Notes: a model not told the origin generated them from the sequence alone. Shown: positions 50,235-60,227, numbered from the stretch's first letter. The stretch is 64,000 nt of DNA from Planotetraspora sp. A-T 1434 (GCF_025420585.1 NZ_JAOEGB010000005.1:233998-297997), one strand, 5' to 3'. Made by a program: numbers and translations.

Positions 50235-50487
50235 TTATCCGCCGGCGGTGGCGGCCTCAGCGGACTCACCGGGTGAGACGAGGCCCGTCTCGTAGGCGAG
50301 CACGACGGCCTGAGCCCGATCGCGGAGGGTCAGCTTGGCGAAGATCCGGGCGACATGGGTCTTCACCGTCGCCTCGCTGAGTGTCAGCGCCCGCGCCAGT
50401 TCGCCGTTGGACAGTCCCCGGCCCATCAGCGTCAGAACCTCGAGCTCGCGCGGCGTGAGCGCGGCCAGGTCGCGGTGGACGGCCGGG
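50235..50487 (-). pseudogene. C-terminal fragment of a NarL/LuxR-type response regulator
   Basis: The minus strand encodes a complete LuxR helix-turn-helix: DLAALTPRELEVLTLMGRGL, NGELARALTLSEATVKTHVA, then RIFAKLTLRDRAQAVVLAYE and a short tail to the stop at 50235. The receiver domain that should precede it is missing, because the sequence switches at about 50487 to a plus-strand FtsH fragment. It is a clean breakpoint, not gradual decay. Confidence 0.75.
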
Positions 50488-50489
50488 GT

Positions 50490-51965
50490 TTCCAGGCCCT
50501 GACCGGTGACGTCGCCGGCTACGACGGGGTCAAGCAGGAGATCAGCGAGGTGGTCGACTTCCTGCGCGACCCCGGCCGCTACGCCGCGGTGGGCGCCAAG
50601 CCGCCCCGAGGCGTGATCATGGTGGGCCCGCCCGGCACCGGCAAGACCCTTCTCGCCCGTGCGGTCGCCGGCGAGGCCGCGGTGCCGTTCCTGTCCGTCA
50701 CCGGTTCGGCCTTCGTGGAGATGTTCGTCGGCGTGGGCGCCTCACGGGTGCGTGACCTGTTCGCCGACGCGCGCAAGCGGGCGCCCTCGATCATCTTCAT
50801 CGACGAGATCGACGCCATCGGCGGCCGGCGCAGTGGGGGAGTGGTCGCCGGCGGCAACGACGAGCGGGAGCAGACGCTCAACCAGCTGCTGTCGGAGATG
50901 GACGGCTTCGACCAGAGCACCGGGATCGTCGTGCTGGCCGCGACCAACCGGCCGGAGACCCTCGACCCGGCGCTGCTGCGCCCGGGCCGATTCGACCGGC
51001 AGGTCACCGTGCCGCTGCCCAACCAGTCCGAACGGGCGGCGATCCTCGCCGTGCACGCCGAGGGCAAGCATCTGGAGCCCGAGGTCGACCTCGACGTCCT
51101 CGCCCGCGCGACACCTGGCTTCTCCGGCGCCGACCTGGCCAACCTCGTCAACGAGGCCGCCATCAACGCGGTCCGGGCCGGCCGTACGACCATCAGCGCG
51201 CACGACTTCGACACGGCCCGCGACCGGGTGCTGCTCGGCAGGCGCGAGACGTCCAACGCGCTGCTCCCGCAGGAGCGGCAGTCTGTGGCCGTGCACGAGT
51301 CGGGGCACGCCCTGCTCGCGACGCTGTGCGAGCACGCCGACCCGGTCGCGAAGGTCACCATCCTGCCCGCCGGGATGACCCTGGGCGTCACCGAGCAGCT
51401 GCCCGAGGCCGAGCGGCACCTCTACAGCGAGAGCTACCTGACCGACCTGCTCGCCGTACGGCTCGGCGGCCGGGCGGCGGAGCTCGTCGTCTTCGGCGAA
51501 GGCTCGACCGGCGCGGCCAACGACCTCGCCTCGGCCACCCAACTCGCCACCCGGATGGTCCGCGACTTCGGCCTGTCACCCGCTCTGGGCCCGGTGGGTT
51601 ACTCCTCCACCAGCCTTTCGTTCCTGGGCGAGGAGGCGGAGGACTTCCGGCGCAGGCCGTACTCGGAACGGACCCAGCAGGTCATCGACGAGGAGGTGGC
51701 GCGTCTGCTGGGCGAGGCCGAGAAGCGCGCGGTCGACCTGTTGCGCACCCACCGCGGCGCTCTCGACCGGCTCGCCGCGCTCCTCATCGAAAAAGAGACG
51801 GTCGACGGCGACGCCGTCAGCGGCGTGCTCCGGGACGAGCGACCGGGCCTGGCCGAGACCGCCGATACCCCGGCAGCGGAGAGCTCGAAGGTCCCGGTGG
51901 CGGCCGAAGCTCCGGTGTCCGCGGACGCTGCCGAGGCGGCAAGCTTGGACGCCACCACCGCATAA
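50490..51965 (+). pseudogene. FtsH metalloprotease gene lacking its membrane-anchor region
   Basis: About 490 codons of an AAA+ zinc protease of the FtsH family. Walker A GPPGTGKT, Walker B IIFIDEIDAIG, the second region of homology (RPGRFDR), the zinc motif HESGH (near 51294) and the distal GAANDL metal-ligand region are intact. Homology starts abruptly at LTGDVAGYDGVKQEI. The usual 130-180 residues with two membrane helices are absent, replaced by antisense LuxR sequence, and no ribosome site or start is convincing. Intact FtsH needs the anchor for hexamer assembly and substrate choice, so this is probably a dead or very altered copy. Confidence 0.75.
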
Positions 51966-52045
51966 TCATCCGGGAGTGCTGACGACGTGTGCGGCGGCGT
52001 GCTTGCGGCGCGCCGCCGTACATCACCGTGTGACCCTGCGCGGCC

Positions 52046-52101
52046 GTGTGACCCGGAACGTGTGACCCGGAACGTGTGACCCGGTACGGGTGATCCGGTA
52101 G
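52046..52101. repeat. four tandem 14-bp repeats upstream of rnhB
   Basis: GTGTGACCCGGAAC at 52046-52059 and 52060-52073, GTGTGACCCGGTAC at 52074-52087 and GGGTGATCCGGTAG at 52088-52101. The array ends 11 bp before the RNase HII start codon. The units could be regulator sites or polymerase-slippage repeats; the last copy is the most diverged. Confidence 0.85.
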
Positions 52102-52112
52102 CTTCGGGGACC

Positions 52113-52793
52113 GTGACGACGGTTGACCCCTCCTACGACCTGGAACTCCTGCTTACGTCCACCGGTGGCGCCCGCCTGGTCGCCGGGGTCGACGAGGTGG
52201 GAAGGGGAGCCTGGGCCGGTCCCGTAGCGGTCTGCGCCGTGGTGACCGACCTCTCCGCGCCCCCAGAGGGCCTCACCGACTCCAAGTTGCTCGCCCCCTC
52301 GCGGCGTACGGCCCTCGCGGGGGAGATCATGTCCTGGGCCACCGGCATCGGGTACGGCGAGGCATCGGTGGAGGAGATCGACACCCTCGGCATGACCGAG
52401 GCGCTGCGCCGGGCGGCGCGACGGGCGCTCGCGGAGCTTCCCGAGAAACCCGACGCCGTCATCCTGGACGGCAAGCACGACTACCTGGGCGCCCCCTGGG
52501 CGGTCCGCTGCCAGACGAAGGCCGATTTGTCGTGCGTCTCGGTGGCCGCCGCCTCAGTGATCGCCAAGGTCCGTCGCGACGCCCTCATGGCCTCGCTCGG
52601 CTTCGAGGACTACGGCTTCGCGGACAACGCGGGCTATCCCTCCCCGGTCCACCAGAAGGCTCTGTCGTCCCTCGGCCCGACGCCGCATCACCGGTTGTCC
52701 TGGTCGTACATGGACGATCTGCCTCAATGGCGGCATCTCAAGAAACACCGCAACACCCTGGCCGGCGAGGGCCAGCTGTCACTGTTCGGGTAA
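52113..52793 (+). CDS. rnhB: ribonuclease HII
   Basis: RNase HII removes ribonucleotides and RNA primers from RNA-DNA hybrids. The 226-aa protein has the catalytic DEVGRG motif (Asp27, Glu28 in [14 protein letters not shown]), the third acidic residue in ILDGKHDY and the [13 protein letters not shown] motif. Length is normal. The GTG at 52113 is chosen by alignment with relatives. In actinomycetes rnhB usually lies near lepB and rplS, but those genes are not here, so local synteny is disturbed or the copy has moved. Confidence 0.95.
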   Translation: MTTVDPSYDLELLLTSTGGARLVAGVDEVGRGAWAGPVAVCAVVTDLSAPPEGLTDSKLLAPSRRTALAGEIMSWATGIGYGEASVEEIDTLGMTEALRRAARRALAELPEKPDAVILDGKHDYLGAPWAVRCQTKADLSCVSVAAASVIAKVRRDALMASLGFEDYGFADNAGYPSPVHQKALSSLGPTPHHRLSWSYMDDLPQWRHLKKHRNTLAGEGQLSLFG

Positions 52794-53002
52794 CCCGGGC
52801 GGCGCTTCGGGGGCGTGCCGGTCGGAGTCCGGTCGAGCGTCAGGGGTGGCCGAGGCGATACCGAGCAGGTCGAATGCCGCGGCCACGCTCCGCCTGAGCG
52901 CAGCCGGGTCACCGCCCGCGACTTCACGGCCGGCGTTGTGCTTCGTGATTCCGTCTCTGCGGGGTTGTGCGGGCCTCGGTCCGCTGAGCGCCGCGGGGCA
53001 GG

Positions 53003-54793
53003 TCACGCTGTTTCGGCGCTGAGGGTCTGCGCCACCGGTCGGCGGGCCGCCAGGCGTGCGGGCAGGGCGGTGAGCGCCGCCGTCGCCAGGAGAGTCGCGA
53101 GTGCGGCGCCGAGCAGCCAGGAGGAGGGAGGTTCCGCCGAATTCCTGGCGGCGAAGAGCGAGAGCAGGCCGATGCCCATAGGGACGCCGATGATGGCGCC
53201 GGGCAGGCTGGGCAGGAGCTGGGCTGTGGACAGCCCTGCGGCGATCTGTCCGGGGGTGGCGCCGAGCGTACGTGCGATGGCCATGTTCGCCCGGGCCTCC
53301 ATGGCAGTGGTCCAGGTGAGCGTGATGGTGTTCACGACGGCGAGTGCGATCAGCAGGATGGTGACTGTGAGCATCAGCCGGCGGTCGTGCTCGCCCCGCA
53401 GGTTGGGCAGGGCGGAGGAGCCGTCCAGGCCGTAGCCCCTCTCCGGCTGGGCGTAGAGGGTCAGCAGGGCGACGATCGCGATCACTGTGGTGGCGGTGGA
53501 GCACGCCTGCAGCACGGCGCGGCCCGGTCGGCGGGCGGTCAGCCGCAGCCCGAGCAGCAGCGGCGTGGGCAGCAGCGCGGACAGCGCGGTGAGCCAGGGC
53601 CGGTGACGGGGCTGGTGCGCGGTGGCGGACAGCGCCGTGACGGTGGCCGTACGCATGGCCCGCAGCGTGGGACGCAGCGTGGACAGCACCGCCACCGCCA
53701 CGGCGAGGACGGTCGCCGTGGCAACGGTGGCGCCGCCGGGCCCGGCCGCGTCGCCGATCCGGCTGGCGGTGGGGCTGGCGATGGCGGGCGCGATCAGGCG
53801 GGCGATCACCAGCCCCAGCGCGTCGCCGGCCAGCGCCAGCGCCAGGTACTCGGTGAGCAGGACCGTGGCGATCAGACCCGGGGCGGCGCCGACGGCCTTG
53901 AGCAGCCCGGCCCGGCGCGTCTGCTCAACGGTGCGCCCCGCGGCCAGCGCCGCCACTCCGGTGATGGCCAGGAAGCTGAGCAGCCAGCTACCGACGACCA
54001 GGATCGGCTGGGTGTCCCTGAGGATGACCATGTCCTGCTCGGCCGTGAACTGCCAGGTATGGAAGTTGACCATGAGGGTGGAGACGCGGTGGGCGTCCAG
54101 GAATGCCTGCGCCGTGGCGGGGTCACGCAGCTTAACGTCCAGGGCCAAGGCCACCGGGAGATCTTGGGACGACGCCAGGGCCCGGGCATCTGATCGGGTC
54201 ATCCAGGCCAGGCCGCTGTAGTCGCTTGGCCCGCCGCCCGGCCCGATCTGCGCCGCCCAGGGGTAGATGGAGGTGGCCGCGGTCACGGCGATCCCGACGA
54301 CGGGGTACGGCCGGCCGGCGATGGTGACGCGGTCGCCGACGCTGACGCCCAGCGCTGTGGCGAAGCCGCGTTCGAGGACCGTGCCGCCGGAACGAACCCA
54401 CTGACCCGAGGTCAGCAGCGGCCGGTTGACCGCGCCGGGCGTCTCGCCGAAACCTTGCACCACCACCGGGGACGAGGTGGAATCGCGCGTGGTGAGGTCG
54501 GCGTAGACGATGCGATAAGGGCCATGGTGGGCGATGACTTCGGGCTCGTTCGCCAGCGAGGCCAGGGCCGAGGTCACGGCGGGGCCCGTGTCGCCGGAGA
54601 GTGCCACCACGTCCGGCCCGGCGGTGGCCGCGCGGGTCTGCTCGTACAGCGCGTCGCTCACGCCGCGCAGGGGCAGGCCCAACGCCAGGGTGGCGGTGGC
54701 CACGGTGACCGCGAGCAGGAGCACCGCGGCCTGGACCTTGTGCCGGCGCACGCCAGCCAGCACCAGACGCGCGATGAGCACGATGAAGCCCAT
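53003..54793 (-). CDS. FtsX-like ABC transporter permease
   Basis: A 596-aa permease of the MacB/FtsX superfamily: an N-terminal helix, a long extracytoplasmic domain (about residues 45-260), then seven or so helices with an FtsX domain (SWLLSFLAITGVAALAAGRT) and a repeated set near the C-terminus. It ends 5 bp before nothing else on its side and starts 5 bp after the ATPase gene, so the two form one ABC complex. Such systems work as mechanotransducers or export peptides and antibiotics rather than importing solutes. Confidence 0.88.
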   Translation of the reverse strand: MGFIVLIARLVLAGVRRHKVQAAVLLLAVTVATATLALGLPLRGVSDALYEQTRAATAGPDVVALSGDTGPAVTSALASLANEPEVIAHHGPYRIVYADLTTRDSTSSPVVVQGFGETPGAVNRPLLTSGQWVRSGGTVLERGFATALGVSVGDRVTIAGRPYPVVGIAVTAATSIYPWAAQIGPGGGPSDYSGLAWMTRSDARALASSQDLPVALALDVKLRDPATAQAFLDAHRVSTLMVNFHTWQFTAEQDMVILRDTQPILVVGSWLLSFLAITGVAALAAGRTVEQTRRAGLLKAVGAAPGLIATVLLTEYLALALAGDALGLVIARLIAPAIASPTASRIGDAAGPGGATVATATVLAVAVAVLSTLRPTLRAMRTATVTALSATAHQPRHRPWLTALSALLPTPLLLGLRLTARRPGRAVLQACSTATTVIAIVALLTLYAQPERGYGLDGSSALPNLRGEHDRRLMLTVTILLIALAVVNTITLTWTTAMEARANMAIARTLGATPGQIAAGLSTAQLLPSLPGAIIGVPMGIGLLSLFAARNSAEPPSSWLLGAALATLLATAALTALPARLAARRPVAQTLSAETA

Positions 54794-54798
54794 GACGT

Positions 54799-55539
54799 TC
54801 AGCCCTCCAGCCCGATCAGCCCGCCGAGCCCGCGCGTGGGGGAGCCGGCCAGCCGGGCGTCGTCGACGAACATCCCGTCGCGCATCGAGACCAGCCGATC
54901 CGCGGTGGCCGCGACCCGCTCGTCATGCGTGACGATCACAAGCGTCTGTCCCGCCGTACGCAGCTCTTCGAAGATCCGCAGCGCCTCGAGGGTCGCCGTG
55001 GTGTCGAGGTTGCCGGTCGGCTCGTCGGCCAGGACGACCAGCGGTTCGTTGACCAGCGCGCGGGCGACGGCGACCCGCTGACGCTGCCCGCCCGACAGTT
55101 GCGACGGCAAGTGCCAGGCGCGGTCGGCGAGCCCGACCCGTTCCAGCAGCAGGCTCGCGCGCCGTCTGGCCTGGCGGCGCGAGCGTCCGGCCAGCAGTGC
55201 GGGCAGCTCCACGTTCTCGGCCGCCGACAACTCCTCCACCAGATGGAAGGCCTGGAAGATGAACCCGACCGATCGGCGCCGCATGCGCGCCAGAGCTCGC
55301 TCGCTCAGCGTGTCGATGCGCCGCCCGGCTACCCACACCTCTCCATCGGTAGGCCGCTCCAGGCCACCGAGCAGGTGCAGCAGAGTGGATTTCCCGCAGC
55401 CGCTGGGCCCCATTACCGCCAGCATCTGTCCCTGAGGCACCTCCAGGTCGACCTGGTCGACCGCGCGGACCCGGCTCTGCCCCTGGCCATGCGTCTTCAC
55501 CAGGCCGCAGGCCCGGACCGCGGCACTTGACACGTTCAT
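54799..55539 (-). CDS. ABC transporter ATP-binding protein (MacB/LolD type)
   Basis: A 246-aa ABC ATPase with all motifs: Walker A GPSGCGKST, Q-loop VGFIFQAFHL, signature LSGGQRQRVAVARAL, Walker B LVVLADEPTGNLD and switch His in VIVTHD. It overlaps the PadR gene by 4 bp (ATGA) and lies 5 bp ahead of its permease, giving a three-gene operon in which PadR is co-transcribed. Confidence 0.93.
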   Translation of the reverse strand: MNVSSAAVRACGLVKTHGQGQSRVRAVDQVDLEVPQGQMLAVMGPSGCGKSTLLHLLGGLERPTDGEVWVAGRRIDTLSERALARMRRRSVGFIFQAFHLVEELSAAENVELPALLAGRSRRQARRRASLLLERVGLADRAWHLPSQLSGGQRQRVAVARALVNEPLVVLADEPTGNLDTTATLEALRIFEELRTAGQTLVIVTHDERVAATADRLVSMRDGMFVDDARLAGSPTRGLGGLIGLEG

Positions 55540-56069
55540 GCACCCTCAACTTCGTCATCGACCCTGGACCAGGCCCGCTCACAGGCATCCAGCCAGCGCA
55601 GGTCCGCCTGCAACCGCAGCACGACCCCTTCCAGCAGCAGGCCGGCGCCCGACCCCGCCGGCTCGGCCAGCGCCGCCTGCTGCGCCTCGCGCAAGCGGCG
55701 CAGCAGCTCCCGGCGCTGCGCCGCCACCAGCTCGACCGGGTCGGCCAGCCGGGCCGCGGCGGCAGCGGCGAGCTTGAGATGGAACTCCGCCAGGTCTGGT
55801 TTCGGCCAGCCCACCTCGGCCAGCCAGGCGGCCACCCGCTGCTGCCCGGCCGGCGTCAGCGCGTAGACCTTACGCTCCGGCCGCTCGGGCAGGCCGTCCG
55901 CCCGCTCACAGACAACAAGCCCCGCTCGCTCCAACCGGGCCAACGTCACATAGATCTGACCGCGGTTCATCGACTCGCCCAGCGGGCCGAGACTACGCCG
56001 CAGCCGAGCATGCAAGTGGTACCCGTGCGACGGCTCCTTGGCGAGCATCGCCAGCACTGCGTCCTGCAT
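55536..56069 (-). CDS. PadR family transcriptional regulator
   Basis: A 177-aa PadR regulator (DUF4180-less vir-type): winged helix in residues 1-85 (AVLAMLAKEPSHGYHLHARL, ARLERAGLVVCERADGLPER) and a C-terminal helical dimerisation domain. The ATG at 56069 follows GGGAG. It heads an operon with an ABC ATPase and FtsX-like permease and probably represses it. The upstream DNA has GATA-ACCGC-TATC (within 56090-56105), a possible half of its operator. Confidence 0.9.
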   Translation of the reverse strand: MQDAVLAMLAKEPSHGYHLHARLRRSLGPLGESMNRGQIYVTLARLERAGLVVCERADGLPERPERKVYALTPAGQQRVAAWLAEVGWPKPDLAEFHLKLAAAAAARLADPVELVAAQRRELLRRLREAQQAALAEPAGSGAGLLLEGVVLRLQADLRWLDACERAWSRVDDEVEGA

Positions 56070-56528
56070 TCCACTCCCTAACGGTTGGCCAATAGATAGC
56101 GGTTATCCGTGAGAGGTGTCAAAACGCTGCACCTGGCGATCTTTTGGACCCGCCCGCCATCAGCTGAGAGACGGAGGGAAAGGCAGACTACGGCGCCGTG
56201 CGGCCGGCCTACCTATGTGAGACACCGCAGGTCCAGTTCACAATCCGTTCGCGCGATTGGTGCCGGGTGTCTGGCTGGGGTTCCTCTTGCGGTGATCGCT
56301 GGTCAGGAGAGAGGAGCACGTATCGGCCTCTTGAACGGCAAGTGACGCGGTCCGGCCAGCCAACAGGGTGAGCAGACCGTCCCTATCGGGTCGGTGAACG
56401 CCTGCCGCCCGCGGCTCATACGCCGCGACGGCGGCGTGGCGGGGGACAGGGCGGGGTCGAGCCCCGCCAGGCCGGCCCGCGGACCGTCGGCTGATTTCCT
56501 GCTCGTTGCGGCGGTTAGAGGCCCCGAC
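56070..56528 (+). other. intergenic region, no gene recognised
   Basis: About 460 bp between PadR (divergent start) and the 3' end of the secreted hydrolase gene. It contains a few short ORFs without ribosome sites or family resemblance. A small dyad beside the PadR promoter is the only signal I see. Confidence 0.5.
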
Positions 56529-58082
56529 TCAGTGCGTTCCGGGGCAGGTGGTGCCGTTGGCGGGCACTCTTCCGTTCAGGAGGTAGCCGTCGACGGCCCC
56601 CTGGATGCAGGCATCCCCGGTGGGGTAGGCGCCGTGGCCCTCGCCCTTGAGCGTGAGCAGCACTCCGGAGCCGAGCTGCTGGGCCAGCGCGGGAGCCCAG
56701 GAGTAGGGCGTGGCGGGGTCGCCCGTGTTGCCGATCACGACGATCGGCGGCGCGCCGGGGGCGTCGACCTTGTGGGCGTTTTCATCGCCCTCTACCGGCC
56801 ACCCCGTGCATGACATGGCACGCCAGGCCAGGGTCGGCCCGAAGACCGGGGAGGCTTTCTTGAACGCGGGCAGCGCCTTGGCGATGTCCCTCTCGGTGTA
56901 GCGCTGGGGGGTGCTGGCGCAGTAGATGGCGCCGGAGACGTCGAGGTAGTTGGTGTAGTGCCCGTCGGGGCTCCGCTGGAAGAGAGCGTCCGCCAGGGAC
57001 AGCAGGATCGTGCCGTCGCCGGCGGCCGCGCGCTCGATGGCCTGTGTGAGCAGGGGCCACGCGTAATTGGAGTAGAGCGCCGCGAGCACGCCGGCTTCGC
57101 CGAGGCTCTGGGTCAGCTCGCGCCCGCTGTCGGTGGCGAGCGGCCTGCCGTCAAGACCGTCCAGCAATGCGGCGATCTTCGCGGTTACCGCGTTCTTCGT
57201 CGTCCTGGCTCCCGGCTGCTGGGCGGCCCACCGGCTGTAATGGCCGAGCGCCCGTTGGAAGCCCGCCGCCTGCTCGAGGAAGAACCGCACTGGGTCAAGC
57301 TTCGTGTTGACGGCGCCGTCCAGGACGACGCGGCCGACATTGGCGGGGAAGAGGTGGGCGTAGCCGGCGCCCAGCCAGGTCCCGTACGAGAAACCGAAGT
57401 AGTTGAGCTTCCGCTCTCCGAGCGCGGCCCGCAGCACATCCATATCCCGCGCGGCGCTGACCGTGCCGACGTACGGCAGGACCTTGCCGGACCGTTTCTC
57501 GCACCCCTCGATCAAAGCCCTGCTCGCGGCGCGGAAGGCGGCCCGCTCCCCGGCGTCGTCCGGGCTGGCGTCCACCGCTGCCCAGGCGTCCTTCCACTTG
57601 TCGTCCACGCAGGTCACCGGGCTGCTCCGGCCGACCCCGCGGGGGTCGAAGCTGACCAGGTCATAGCGGGTGCCGAGCTTGGCGAACTGGGCCGCGACGC
57701 CGCCGGTGAACGCGTCGATCCCGGATGCGCCGGGGCCGCCGAAGTTGAACACCAGTGACCCGAGGCGGTGGGCCTGGTCGGTGGCCCTGACCCGGATCAG
57801 CGCGACCTGGATCGTCTCGCCGTGGGGTTCGGCGTAGTCGAGCGGCACCGTCAGCTTCGCGCACTCGAGACGTTGAGGCTGCGGTTCGCCGGGCCGGGCG
57901 ACCGGCGGAGTGGGGCACGCGGCCCAGGTCAGCGGCGCCGGGTGGTACGGCTCCGCCGTACCGGCGGCCACCGCTCCGCCCTGCCCGGAGCCGGTGATCG
58001 CGCCGGCCGCGAGGACTATCACTCCCGTCGTCGCGATGGACGCGCTCAGGCGATTGATGATCGATTTGCCAGTGAACAGCAC
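56529..58082 (-). CDS. secreted alpha/beta hydrolase, TAP/SlpD-type tripeptidyl aminopeptidase
   Basis: A 517-aa exported hydrolase. The N-terminus has a basic start and hydrophobic helix (SASIATTGVIVLAAGAIT) with cleavage near AVAAG. The catalytic serine is in GFSYGTWLG, the acid in GNTGDPATPY and the histidine in GEGHGAY. A TAP-like C-terminal domain is present. Oxyanion-region FNFGGPGASG is also typical. Relatives cleave N-terminal tripeptides from exported proteins. The GTG start at 58082 follows AAGGAG. It is transcribed alone, ahead of a wHTH/membrane pair upstream on the same strand. Confidence 0.9.
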   Translation of the reverse strand: MLFTGKSIINRLSASIATTGVIVLAAGAITGSGQGGAVAAGTAEPYHPAPLTWAACPTPPVARPGEPQPQRLECAKLTVPLDYAEPHGETIQVALIRVRATDQAHRLGSLVFNFGGPGASGIDAFTGGVAAQFAKLGTRYDLVSFDPRGVGRSSPVTCVDDKWKDAWAAVDASPDDAGERAAFRAASRALIEGCEKRSGKVLPYVGTVSAARDMDVLRAALGERKLNYFGFSYGTWLGAGYAHLFPANVGRVVLDGAVNTKLDPVRFFLEQAAGFQRALGHYSRWAAQQPGARTTKNAVTAKIAALLDGLDGRPLATDSGRELTQSLGEAGVLAALYSNYAWPLLTQAIERAAAGDGTILLSLADALFQRSPDGHYTNYLDVSGAIYCASTPQRYTERDIAKALPAFKKASPVFGPTLAWRAMSCTGWPVEGDENAHKVDAPGAPPIVVIGNTGDPATPYSWAPALAQQLGSGVLLTLKGEGHGAYPTGDACIQGAVDGYLLNGRVPANGTTCPGTH

Positions 58083-58254
58083 GAGCTGTTCTCCTTTCCG
58101 TTGGAAGGCATGCGCGCGTAAGGACACGCCCGAGGGCGTGGTGTGCGGCTTTCCATCTCGTGGGCTGCCGAGTTGCCGCTCGGCGGCCCACATCACAATG
58201 GTCTTCGAGTGCGTTTCAGCGCTACGCGCCTGAACGCGACGACCTATCTCAGGC

Positions 58255-58596
58255 TTATTCCTGGAGTTCCGGAAGTTCCCGCAGGGATTTCTCCGAGAAG
58301 TTCCTCAAGCGTTCCAGCTGGTCCCAGTGATGGGCGATGCGCTCCTTGCCGATCGCCGTCAGCGTGACATTCGTGTTGGGCTTCCTGTTCACGAATCTCT
58401 TCTCGATTGTCACCAGGCCCGCCTCTTCGAGCTTGGTGAGGTGGCTGGAGAGATTTCCCTTGGTCAGCCTCGTGGCGCGCTGCAGGAAGACGAAGTCGGC
58501 GTCTTTCACCGAGGACAGCACCGTCAGGATCGCCAAACGGCCCGGCTCATGGATCAGCCGATCGAGGATCGGTTCGTCGTCGTTATTCCCCGGCAT
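58255..58596 (-). CDS. winged-helix regulator (PF13601, HTH_27)
   Basis: A 113-aa one-domain transcription factor (RLAILTVLSSVKDADFVFLQ, TKGNLSSHLTKLEEAGLVTI). The family is ArsR/MarR-like but has no ligand or metal residues in view. Its start overlaps the preceding membrane-protein gene by 14 bp, so the two are coupled; such pairs are common, and the membrane protein may modulate the regulator. A possible target is the secreted hydrolase gene 170 bp downstream. Confidence 0.88.
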   Translation of the reverse strand: MPGNNDDEPILDRLIHEPGRLAILTVLSSVKDADFVFLQRATRLTKGNLSSHLTKLEEAGLVTIEKRFVNRKPNTNVTLTAIGKERIAHHWDQLERLRNFSEKSLRELPELQE

Positions 58597-59179
58597 CGCT
58601 GTTCCCGTGGTCCAGGTCGCCTGCGGGCCCGAAGGTGCGCCTGAGTGCGCCGTGGTCGAAGATCCCCGTCGCGATGGTGGCGATCCCCGCGAGGATCAGA
58701 CCCACGTTGATCTTGGCGTCGGCTCCCACGCGGCCCCAGATCGGCACCAGGCCGGCCACCAGCAGAGAACCGCAGATGATCACGTGGTGCGCTCTCAGCC
58801 GCACTTTGACGGCGTAGGCGAACAGCATGATCAGAGCGAACGCGGTCGCCGTCCCGCTGACCGGCAGATCTGACGTCCAGTCCAACCGCACCCCGCCGAC
58901 GACCACCGCCGCGTCGACGAGGGTGACGACGACGGCCCTCACCTGCGCCGTCGTTGACGGAGTGACCCGCCCGTAATTCGCGCTGTAGTAGCGCGTGATG
59001 AGCAGATATGCCGCCCCCGCCAGGACCATCGCGCCCACGAACACCCAGACGTGACGTAGCGGGCCCCATTGCAGATTGCTCAGCCCGGCGAGGACTAACA
59101 AGATCCCCGCCGGAATGGAGAGAAGACCTCGCATATAGGAGTAGATCACCGCCGCGGACTCCAGGCTCTTGCGTTCCAT
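58583..59179 (-). CDS. five- to six-helix membrane protein coupled to a winged-helix regulator
   Basis: A 198-aa integral membrane protein with hydrophobic segments at about 20-40, 45-68, 83-103, 110-130, 135-155 and 160-180. No enzymatic motif is recognised. The ATG at 59179 follows GGGAGGGTGG. The gene overlaps the regulator gene by 14 bp, indicating translational coupling and a joint function such as membrane-linked sensing. Confidence 0.8.
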   Translation of the reverse strand: MERKSLESAAVIYSYMRGLLSIPAGILLVLAGLSNLQWGPLRHVWVFVGAMVLAGAAYLLITRYYSANYGRVTPSTTAQVRAVVVTLVDAAVVVGGVRLDWTSDLPVSGTATAFALIMLFAYAVKVRLRAHHVIICGSLLVAGLVPIWGRVGADAKINVGLILAGIATIATGIFDHGALRRTFGPAGDLDHGNSDAGE

Positions 59180-59387
59180 CTTCCCACCCTCCCAAACTTG
59201 TTGGTCCTGCAAACCGTACCTCTCAGCGCCACATCTGCCAACCAGTTTGTAGTACAAACCTTGAAGCCTGTCGGACGGCTTGGCCGCGGCTGCCGGCCGC
59301 GCGTGGTCCCCGAGTGGACTTCGCGCCAGGCCGTACGGCCGGGGGCATGGGGCTGCCTCATGCCGTCGTGGTCGTGAAGGGTGCGCA

Positions 59388-60200
59388 ATGATCGTCGGCA
59401 TGCGTGATGACCTTGTGCTGGCCCAGCGAGCCGCCGTTGCCGGCGCGGCGGTGGGGCTGCGGTATTTCGCACGCGTTCAGGAGCTTGCCCGGCAGCAGAA
59501 GGCCGATGGCTCGGTGGTCACCGAGGCGGACCTGACCGTGGAGGAGGAGGTCCGCCGTGTGTTGCGCGCCGAGCGACCGGCTGACGCCTTCATCGGGGAG
59601 GAGACCGGTGAGCTCGGCCAGGGGCGGCGACGCTGGATCCTCGACGGCATCGACGGAACGCTCGTCTTCGTCCAGGCCGACGATCGCTGGCAGACGTTGA
59701 TAGCCCTGGAGGAGGACGGTGAAGTCGTCATCGGGGTCGCGGTCGTTCCGGCCCAGCGGAGGCTCTGGTACGCCGCGCGCGGCCAGGACACTTTCGTCGC
59801 CGACCTCGTTGATGGGCGGGTGAGCGGCGAACGGCGTCTGCGGGCGGGGAAGCCGCCCTCGGCGCTGCGCTCGTGCCGGGTGGCGGTCCTCCCGCCGATC
59901 GACATGATCCCCGCGCGATATCGGCCCGAGGTGGACCGGCTGGCGGACGCCGCCGTGGTGACCGGCTGGTCCGCGCACGGCGCGCTACTGGTGGCTTCGG
60001 GGGAGCTGGACATGGCGGTGCAGGTTGGCGGCAAGCTCTGGGACTACGCCCCGCTGTCGCTGATCGTGACCGAGGCCGGAGGCCGTTTCAGCGGGGATCG
60101 CGGGCAAGGGCATCCCGTCACCGGCACAGCGGTCTTCTCCAGCGGTGGGGCGGTGCACGTGGCCGCCTGCGCCATCGTGGCCGGCGGCACAGGCGGATGA
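59388..60200 (+). CDS. inositol monophosphatase family protein
   Basis: A 270-aa metal-dependent phosphatase fold. Motifs: GEETGE (first metal-binding acidic cluster), ILDGIDGT (the usual DPIDGT with Pro replaced by Gly) and WDYAPLSLIVTEAGG (WDxA...EAGG). The family includes inositol monophosphatase, HisN-type histidinol phosphatase and CysQ. The start ATG at 59388 follows GAAGG; an ATG at 59400 is an alternative. It is alone, so the substrate is open. Confidence 0.9.
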   Translation: MIVGMRDDLVLAQRAAVAGAAVGLRYFARVQELARQQKADGSVVTEADLTVEEEVRRVLRAERPADAFIGEETGELGQGRRRWILDGIDGTLVFVQADDRWQTLIALEEDGEVVIGVAVVPAQRRLWYAARGQDTFVADLVDGRVSGERRLRAGKPPSALRSCRVAVLPPIDMIPARYRPEVDRLADAAVVTGWSAHGALLVASGELDMAVQVGGKLWDYAPLSLIVTEAGGRFSGDRGQGHPVTGTAVFSSGGAVHVAACAIVAGGTGG

Positions 60201-60227
60201 TTACGGGCCCCGACCGGACCGGCCGGG

